Shown here in pieces: positions 58,502 to 64,000 of a stretch of 64,000 nucleotides of DNA. The position numbers and the translations under genes were made by a program. The DNA is taken from NCBI RefSeq assembly GCF_000380245.2, contig NZ_HG428741.1, positions 3,324,558-3,388,557 of the forward strand, read 5' to 3'. A model generated the notes under the pieces. That model ran no database searches. It was given only the letters and a program-made list of their open reading frames with translations, and was not told where the DNA came from. How positions within the stretch are numbered: the first letter of the stretch is position 1; each line of letters begins with the position of its first letter. The stretch comes from Bacillus massiliigorillae (GTDB lineage: Bacteria; Bacillota; Bacilli; Bacillales; DSM-1321).

Positions 58502-59368
58502 CTAGTGGATGCTTCCTGTATTAATAACAGGTTGTGTTCCTTTCTCAGAAACAATTGCAACCATTAAATTATTAACCATTTGCGCCTTTTTATCTTCATC
58601 CAATTCTACCACATCTTCCTCGGATAATTGCTCTATAGCGCTTTTTACTAAGCCGACAGCACCATCGACAATGACTTTACGTGCAGAAAGAACCGCCTGT
58701 GCTTGTTGTCTTTGTAACATAGCTGATGCAATTTCTGAAGAATAAGCAAGATGCATAATTCGCGCTTCAATGACATCAACACCAGCAACATTTAAACGAT
58801 TTTGTAAATCCTGAGCTAAGTAATCAGCGATTTCATCACTATTTTTACGCAAAGACATTTCTGTATCTTTCTCAAAATGATCATATGCATACTGACTAGC
58901 AATATGACGGATACCTGTTTCACTTTGAATTTGAACAAATTCTTCATAATCTTCTACATCAAATACTGCCTTCGCACTATCAGCTACTTTATATACTACA
59001 ACTGCGGCAATCTCAATTGGATTTCCTTCTAGATCATTTACTTTTAATTTTTCACTATTAAAGTTAATCACACGAAGAGACACACTTGCCTTTAAAGTTA
59101 ACGGAATTGAAATCCATAATCCTTGCTCGCGAATAACACCTAAATACGTTCCAAAGAAAGTTAAAACCTTTGCTTCATTTGGCTGAACAATCGTTATACC
59201 TGAAAGAATTAATGCTGCAACTATAATCAAAATGACAGGTAAGATTAAGTCTGTTCCAACAAGATCATTTGCATTCGTATAAATCAAAAATCCTGCAACA
59301 GCTAAGAGCACTAACGAAACTAAAATTCCAACATAGCCATTAATTTTAAACGCTTTTCTTTCTTGCAT
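58502..59368 (-). CDS. SPFH/Band 7 (prohibitin-like) membrane protein
   Basis: The 288-aa protein has two N-terminal membrane spans (about 10-28 and 35-58), an SPFH domain (VQPNEAKVLTFFGTYLGVIR to about 215) and a coiled-coil C-terminus (SAMLQRQQAQAVLSARKVIV). Relatives organise membrane microdomains or control proteases. AGGAGG precedes the ATG. It pairs with the Arc-like gene. Confidence 0.9.
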   Translation of the reverse strand: MQERKAFKINGYVGILVSLVLLAVAGFLIYTNANDLVGTDLILPVILIIVAALILSGITIVQPNEAKVLTFFGTYLGVIREQGLWISIPLTLKASVSLRVINFNSEKLKVNDLEGNPIEIAAVVVYKVADSAKAVFDVEDYEEFVQIQSETGIRHIASQYAYDHFEKDTEMSLRKNSDEIADYLAQDLQNRLNVAGVDVIEARIMHLAYSSEIASAMLQRQQAQAVLSARKVIVDGAVGLVKSAIEQLSEEDVVELDEDKKAQMVNNLMVAIVSEKGTQPVINTGSIH

Positions 59369-59382
59369 GATCTATACCTCCT

Positions 59383-59423
59383 ATATATCAATGTGATATC
59401 ACTATTATATCATGTTGATATAT
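59383..59423. promoter_or_regulatory. 41-bp inverted repeat at the SPFH-Arc promoter
   Basis: ATATATCAATGTGATAT and ATATCATGTTGATATAT are mirror images at 15 of 17 positions. Within it TGATAT-type half-sites recur four times. It overlaps the only TATAAT-like -10 for the SPFH gene and lies just ahead of its AGGAGG. A tandem RHH operator fits well. Confidence 0.6.
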
Positions 59424-59690
59424 TTTTTATAATAGGTATAAGCATATTTTTTCTTTTCGATAAAAAACTCTTTGTCCAATCCACGCAAAGAGTTTTTAAC
59501 TATTATGTATGGTAGGAGTTGATTGGCTGACCCTAACCTCCCTATAAAAACGAATGCCAAGATCAGCATAGGAAAACCCACTCTCCAAGCAATAAATTTT
59601 TTCAACACAGAAACTTAAAGTTTCGATTATAGAAAAAGCTGTACTCCTTTTAAATCATCTAACAGGAGACTCGACATCAATGCCATACAA
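59424..59690. other. Intergenic stretch with a terminator-like hairpin
   Basis: AAAAACTCTTTG and CAAAGAGTTTTT (59462-59497) form a 12-bp stem with an 11-base loop and T runs both ways. No gene clearly ends here. A hydrophobic minus-strand frame (59608-59405) crosses it and is not accepted as a gene. Confidence 0.5.
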
Positions 59691-59730
59691 AAAGGCGAAC
59701 CTCCCGTATGAAGACTCGCCCTTGTTCGTA
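59691..59730 (-). terminator. Terminator of the liv operon
   Basis: On the minus strand GGCGAG pairs with TTCGCC (alternative CGAAC/GTTCG), followed by TTTTT, 40 bp after the livF stop. Confidence 0.65.
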
Positions 59731-59770
59731 TAGTATATTCTCTACTTTCGAGAATCATAGCTTTGTGTAA

Positions 59771-60478
59771 TTAATGTCCACCTAAATAAGCATTCTTAAT
59801 CTCGTCACTAGCTGTTAACTCACTAGCATTTCCAGAAAGAACAATTCTCCCTGTTTCAACAACATAAGCTCGATTGGCAATAGAAAGAGCCATATTTGCG
59901 TTTTGTTCTACCAACAAAACGGTTGTACCGGCTTTATTGATTTCTTCAATAATGTTGAAGATTTGTTTAACTAGTAATGGAGCAAGCCCCATCGAAGGCT
60001 CATCTAGTAATAATAATTTCGGTTTAGCCATTAATGCACGTCCCATCGCAAGCATTTGTTGCTCACCACCAGAAAGGGTTCCCGAAAGCTGCTTTTGTCT
60101 TTCAAGTAAACGTGGAAATAATTCATAAACCTTTTTCATTTCCTGCTTAATACCTTCTTTGTCTTTGCGTAAAAAAGCGCCTAATTGCAGATTTTCTTCA
60201 ACAGACATATTCGCGAAAACGCGTCGACCTTCAGGAACATGAGAGATTCCTAGTTTCACAATCGCTTGAGCTGCTTTTCCACCAATTGATTGACCTTCGT
60301 ACAGTACTTCACCCTGCTTTGGTTTTAAAAGCCCTGATATAGTCTTAAGCAACGTACTTTTTCCTGCTCCATTCGCTCCGATTAATGTAACAATTTCCCC
60401 TTGATTGATTTCCATCGATACACCTTTAAGCGCTTGTATATTTCCATAATATACGTTGATGTCTTGTATCTTTAACAT
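59771..60478 (-). CDS. livF: Branched-chain amino-acid ABC transporter ATPase LivF
   Basis: The 235-aa ATPase has LIGANGAGKSTLLKTISGLL, LSGGEQQMLAMGRAL and LLLLDEPSMGLAPLL. The short QxGxxxxPEGRRVFANMSVEENL form is typical of LivF. Its ATG overlaps the livG stop (TAATG). Confidence 0.95.
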   Translation of the reverse strand: MLKIQDINVYYGNIQALKGVSMEINQGEIVTLIGANGAGKSTLLKTISGLLKPKQGEVLYEGQSIGGKAAQAIVKLGISHVPEGRRVFANMSVEENLQLGAFLRKDKEGIKQEMKKVYELFPRLLERQKQLSGTLSGGEQQMLAMGRALMAKPKLLLLDEPSMGLAPLLVKQIFNIIEEINKAGTTVLLVEQNANMALSIANRAYVVETGRIVLSGNASELTASDEIKNAYLGGH

Positions 60479-61260
60479 TATGATGAAACCTCCTCGCCTA
60501 AATACGCTTCTATTACCTTTGGATTATTACGAATCTCTTCTGGCTTACCTTCTGCTATTAATTGACCACGATCTAATACATAAATACGTTCACAAACTCC
60601 CATTACAAGCGGCATATCATGCTCGATTAATAATACAGTGAGGTCAAACTTCTCGCGAATAAAAGCAATTAGCTTCATCAGCTCTTGTGTTTCTTGCGGA
60701 TTCATTCCAGCTGCTGGCTCGTCAAGAAGTAATAGCTTCGGATTAGCTGCTAGCGCACGGGCAATTTCCAAACGTCGTTGTTGCCCATAAGGCAAGTTCT
60801 TCGCTAATTCATCTTTATACAATTCCAAATTAAAGATTTTTAAGAATTCAATAGCCTTCTCTTCCATTTCCTGCTCACCCTTAAAGAAATTAGGCAAGCG
60901 AGTAATCGAACTAATGATGCCATGCTTCGCTAACGAATGGTAAGCGACTTTAACATTATCAATAACAGTCATATCCCCAAATAATCGTATATTTTGGAAA
61001 GTACGACTTATACCTAGCTGATTAATTTTATATGGAGGAACCTTTCTTAAATTGCGTTCATTTAAGGATACGCTTCCTTCCGTTGGTACATAAACACCTG
61101 TTAATAAGTTAAAGAAAGTGGTTTTCCCAGCACCATTCGGACCTATTAATCCAACTAATTCACCAGGATACAGATCCATATTTACACCTGAAACCGCTTT
61201 TAATCCACCAAATTGAATGCCAACTGTATCAACTTTAAGCAATGGTTTGGTTGTTGTCAT
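60478..61260 (-). CDS. livG: Branched-chain amino-acid ABC transporter ATPase LivG
   Basis: The 260-aa ATPase has GLIGPNGAGKTTFFNLLTGV, GISRTFQNIRLFGDMTVIDN, LPYGQQRRLEIARALA (signature) and LLLLDEPAAGMNPQE. It overlaps livM by 26 bp. Confidence 0.95.
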   Translation of the reverse strand: MTTTKPLLKVDTVGIQFGGLKAVSGVNMDLYPGELVGLIGPNGAGKTTFFNLLTGVYVPTEGSVSLNERNLRKVPPYKINQLGISRTFQNIRLFGDMTVIDNVKVAYHSLAKHGIISSITRLPNFFKGEQEMEEKAIEFLKIFNLELYKDELAKNLPYGQQRRLEIARALAANPKLLLLDEPAAGMNPQETQELMKLIAFIREKFDLTVLLIEHDMPLVMGVCERIYVLDRGQLIAEGKPEEIRNNPKVIEAYLGEEVSS

Positions 61261-62200
61261 GCTTATGTCCTCCTCCTTTACGCTTAAAGATGCTCGTAAA
61301 TTCTTTCGTACCCATTAATCCTTGAGGACGATAAATCATCATCACCATTAGTACTAGACTGTAAATAATCATTCGAGTTTCTGGATAATCTTGCAGGAAA
61401 GTCGTTACTAAAGTCAGTAATATCGCCGCTAAAACTGAACCTGATAAGCTTCCTAATCCTCCAAGTACAACAAAAATCAAAATATCAAATGACTTCAAAA
61501 AGCCGAAATTCGTAGGTAAGATAATATAGTAGTTATGAGAATATAAAGCACCTGCAACACCTGCGAAGAATGCTCCAATTGCAAAAGCTACTACCTTATA
61601 ATAAGTTGTATTAATCCCCATCGAATCCGCTGCAGTCTCATCTTCTCGCACTGAAATACAAGCACGACCATGCGTAGAGCTTGTAAAGTTTCTAATAACA
61701 AGAATCGTGATTAATACGGAAAAGAAAACCCAAGGCCAAGTAGTTAGATGAGAAACCGTCATCCCACTTGCTCCATTCACATAATCCATGTTTAAAAAGA
61801 ATATTCTAACAATTTCCCCAAAGCCAAGTGTTGCAATAGCAAGATAATCCCCTTTTAAACGTAAGCTTGGAATACCGATAATCAAACCAGCTAAAGCTGC
61901 TACTATACCAGCAACAAGTATAGCTACCGGAAAAGGAAGTCCCATCTTCATCGTAATAATTGCCGAAACATACGCCCCAACAGATAAAAATCCTGCGTGA
62001 CCAATCGAGAATTGCCCTGTAATACCAATAATTAAATGTAAACTTACAGCTAGAATAATATTAATACCGATAGACACTAACATATTCTCATAAAAGGAAT
62101 TTAATGTTCCACCGTTAATCATGACTTGAATAACCACAAAAAGGATTAATGAAAGCAAGATTGAGAGCCAAAATCCTTTTGTTCGCTTTAATGACTTCAT
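61235..62200 (-). CDS. livM: Branched-chain amino-acid ABC transporter permease LivM
   Basis: The 321-aa permease has about nine membrane spans, LIIGITGQFSIGHAGFLSVG, IGIPSLRLKGDYLAIATLGF and SVREDETAADSMGIN (ATPase-contact loop). The His-rich cytoplasmic tail (GGGHKHDNNQ) lies within the overlap with livG. Confidence 0.94.
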   Translation of the reverse strand: MKSLKRTKGFWLSILLSLILFVVIQVMINGGTLNSFYENMLVSIGINIILAVSLHLIIGITGQFSIGHAGFLSVGAYVSAIITMKMGLPFPVAILVAGIVAALAGLIIGIPSLRLKGDYLAIATLGFGEIVRIFFLNMDYVNGASGMTVSHLTTWPWVFFSVLITILVIRNFTSSTHGRACISVREDETAADSMGINTTYYKVVAFAIGAFFAGVAGALYSHNYYIILPTNFGFLKSFDILIFVVLGGLGSLSGSVLAAILLTLVTTFLQDYPETRMIIYSLVLMVMMIYRPQGLMGTKEFTSIFKRKGGGHKHDNNQTIA

Positions 62201-62215
62201 AACTTTGTCTCTCCC

Positions 62216-63094
62216 TTATACTTTTTCTTTTTTATTCTTCCCTAATAAACCTTGAGGTTTAAAAATCAAAATTAAAATTAGAACAACAAAAGCTACTCCA
62301 TCACGCCATAAAGAGTACCCGACAGCACTTACTATCGATTCAATAACACCTAGTAATAATCCACCTACCATCGCTCCCGGAATAATTCCGATACCGCCTA
62401 GAACAGCAGCAACAAAAGCCTTTAATCCAGGTAAAACACCCATTAACGGCTCGATTTTTATATAATAAACACCAAATATTACACCCGCTGCCCCCGCTAA
62501 AGCAGAACCAATAGCAAACGTAGCTGATATTGTGTTATCTACATTAATTCCCATTAATCTTGCTGCATCTGCATCGTAAGAAACGGCACGCATCGCTCGC
62601 CCTATTTTCGTTTTTTGTACAGTAATTTGTAAAATAATCATTAATACAATGGAAACTAAAAAGATTAATAACGATTGACTATTAATTGAAACACCAAAGA
62701 TATCAATATTAGTTGCTGGAAGTACATCAGCTGGGTACGCTTCTGTCTGCGCCCCACGAATATAAATAAAGCCATATTCTATAAACAATGACATACCGAT
62801 TGCTGTAATTAAAGCCGCAATTCTTGTAGCATTACGGAGTGGCTTATATGCAATTCGCTCAATTAATACACCAAATATCGCACATACAGCCATTGATAGA
62901 ATAAGTGCAGGTATAAAAGAAAGATCTAATATCGTAATAGAGTAAAAGCCGACAAATGCTCCGACCATGAATACATCACCGTGAGCAAAGTTAATCAGCT
63001 TAACAATTCCATATACCATCGTATAGCCGAGTGCAATGAGAGCATATATACTGCCGAGTGAAAGCCCATTAACGAGCTGTTGAATCATTTCCAT
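62216..63094 (-). CDS. livH: Branched-chain amino-acid ABC transporter permease LivH
   Basis: The 292-aa permease has about eight spans, LVNGLSLGSIYALIALGYTM, GIVKLINFAHGDVFMVGAF and RAVSYDADAARLMGIN. It lies 15 bp before livM. Confidence 0.95.
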   Translation of the reverse strand: MEMIQQLVNGLSLGSIYALIALGYTMVYGIVKLINFAHGDVFMVGAFVGFYSITILDLSFIPALILSMAVCAIFGVLIERIAYKPLRNATRIAALITAIGMSLFIEYGFIYIRGAQTEAYPADVLPATNIDIFGVSINSQSLLIFLVSIVLMIILQITVQKTKIGRAMRAVSYDADAARLMGINVDNTISATFAIGSALAGAAGVIFGVYYIKIEPLMGVLPGLKAFVAAVLGGIGIIPGAMVGGLLLGVIESIVSAVGYSLWRDGVAFVVLILILIFKPQGLLGKNKKEKV

Positions 63095-63132
63095 GTTCTA
63101 GTCTCCTTGCTATCCCACATTATTAAACTTAA

Positions 63133-63159
63133 AATAGGAGGCAAACGTTGCCCCCTATT
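63133..63159 (-). terminator. Attenuator-like hairpin between livJ and livH
   Basis: AATAGGAGGCAA and TTGCCCCCTATT form a 12-bp stem with one mismatch and a 3-base loop. A partial terminator here would give more binding protein than permease, as is usual for such operons. Confidence 0.6.
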
Positions 63160-63171
63160 TGTTCTTAAAAC

Positions 63172-64000
63172 TTATTGTGGTTCAATTTTAGTTTTAAATA
63201 TTTGAGCTCCATCTTTATACTCAAGAATAGTAGCTGCTTTTACCGGATGATGTTTCTCATCTACAGTATAGTTACCAGATACTAAATCTAGATTTTTTGT
63301 TTTCTCTAAAGCGTCTTTAATCTTCACTGAATCAGTAGAACCAGCGCGCTCAATAGCATTCACTAATAAATATACTGTGTCATAGCCAAGTGCGTTAAAT
63401 GCATCAGGTGATTTACCTTTATACTTGTCGCCAAATGCCTTCACGAATGTTTTAACTTTTTCATCACCATCACCAGAAGAATAATGGTTTGTAATATACG
63501 TATTATTCAATGCTTTCTTACCAGCAATATCAACTAGCTTTGGAGAATCCCAACCATCAGCACCCATTAATGGGACATTTAATCCGATTTCACGCGCTTG
63601 TTTAATGATTAAACCAACTTCTTCATAATAAGCAGGAATGAAAATAAAATCTGGCTTTTCTGCCTTCAATCTTGTTAAAGTTGCACGGAAGTCTGTATCC
63701 TTCGCAACAAATGCTTCAGATGGAATAACTGTTCCACCATTCTTTTTAAACTGCTCTGTAAATGCTGCAGCCAATCCTTTTGAATAATCACTTGAATTAT
63801 CAATATAAACTGCTGCTTTTTTTACGTTAAGCTCCTTAGTAGCAAAGTTTGCCGCTACAATTCCTTGGAATGGATCAATAAAACTTGTTCTAAAGATAAA
63901 TTCATTTAATTTTCCATCTTTATACGTGATATCTGGGCTTGTGCCGCTTGGTGAAATTACAGGAATTTTATTTTTTTGAGCAATTTCAATTTGTGCAGTT
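63172..64000 (-). CDS. Branched-chain amino-acid ABC transporter binding protein, N-terminus cut by window edge
   Basis: The frame is open from the stop at 63172 to the right edge, at least 276 codons. It has the periplasmic-binding protein type 1 pattern: IPVISPSGTSPDITY, FIFRTSFIDPFQGIVAA, KKAAVYIDNSSDYSKGLA, GADGWDSPKLV and ALGYDTVYLLVNAIERAGS. This is the LivJ/LivK-like component that binds the substrate outside the membrane. The signal peptide lies beyond the window. It is the first gene of the visible liv operon. Confidence 0.93.
   Translation of the reverse strand, partial: TAQIEIAQKNKIPVISPSGTSPDITYKDGKLNEFIFRTSFIDPFQGIVAANFATKELNVKKAAVYIDNSSDYSKGLAAAFTEQFKKNGGTVIPSEAFVAKDTDFRATLTRLKAEKPDFIFIPAYYEEVGLIIKQAREIGLNVPLMGADGWDSPKLVDIAGKKALNNTYITNHYSSGDGDEKVKTFVKAFGDKYKGKSPDAFNALGYDTVYLLVNAIERAGSTDSVKIKDALEKTKNLDLVSGNYTVDEKHHPVKAATILEYKDGAQIFKTKIEPQ

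Noticed and set aside
59405..59608. Hydrophobic 67-codon minus-strand frame
   Set aside because: No ribosome-binding site, it runs through a terminator-like hairpin and into the SPFH operator, and no family is recognisable.
59681..59734. 17-codon + strand frame with an AGGAG 11 bases upstream
   Set aside because: Too short to support, and it overlaps the liv operon terminator, which explains the sequence better.

Overview
The window is low-GC Firmicute DNA that most resembles a Bacillaceae (Bacillus) chromosome. The evidence is strong GGAGG ribosome-binding sites, frequent GTG/TTG starts, hairpin-plus-T terminators, and recognisable Bacillus genes (bmrA-, yerA- and yhfW-like, a DUF4023 peptide, azlCD). 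I see no rRNA, tRNA, CRISPR array, phage or intact insertion sequence. The species cannot be fixed from the sequence alone.

Layout. 0-31 kb is ordinary and accessory metabolism. It holds a kinase-like phosphotransferase cut by the left edge, an XRE-cupin regulator facing azlCD, a PadR-HAAS pair, corA, a GNAT, a TIMP/NTR-like surface protein, and manA. These are followed by a MurR/RpiR regulator beside a malX-malY pair with a cre-like site. Then come a Cys-anchored CWB2 lipoprotein, a YerA-type deaminase, a two-component system behind a BmrA-type ABC exporter, marR-MATE, two tandem nitronate monooxygenase paralogues, an EamA transporter, a broken small XRE regulator, a Rieske/FAD oxidoreductase, a polysaccharide deacetylase and a lytic transglycosylase.

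31-58 kb is a molybdoenzyme island. It contains tatA1-tatC and a complete torD-dmsA-dmsB-dmsC operon with a serine at the molybdenum-ligand position. A second catalytic subunit has cysteine at that position and no Tat signal; it is followed by a twin tatA2 and divergent from an Fe-S subunit plus PucR regulator, with no membrane anchor nearby. A third complete A-B-C operon, also with a cysteine ligand, is headed by a small lipoprotein gene. Beside these lie a second TorD chaperone with a 16-Cys ferredoxin-like protein and a full molybdopterin cofactor set (moaA, mobB, moeA, moaC, moaB, moeB, moaD, moaE, mobA). Two perfect TGTGA-N6-TCACA sites suggest Fnr-controlled anaerobic expression. The proposed logic is that Moco genes make the cofactor, TorD proteins guide maturation, Tat exports enzymes 1 and 3, and enzyme 2 stays in the cytoplasm.

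58-64 kb holds an Arc-like/SPFH pair with a large inverted repeat at its promoter, and a livJHMGF branched-chain amino-acid ABC operon that runs off the right edge.

Three dispersed non-coding repeat families recur through the window: a two-hairpin element of about 155 bp often sitting directly next to a ribosome-binding site, a terminator-like hairpin in seven copies, and an AGCGCC...GGCGCT element. These, the cysteine-ligand enzymes and the paired XRE-cupin/exporter modules are the most interesting signals.
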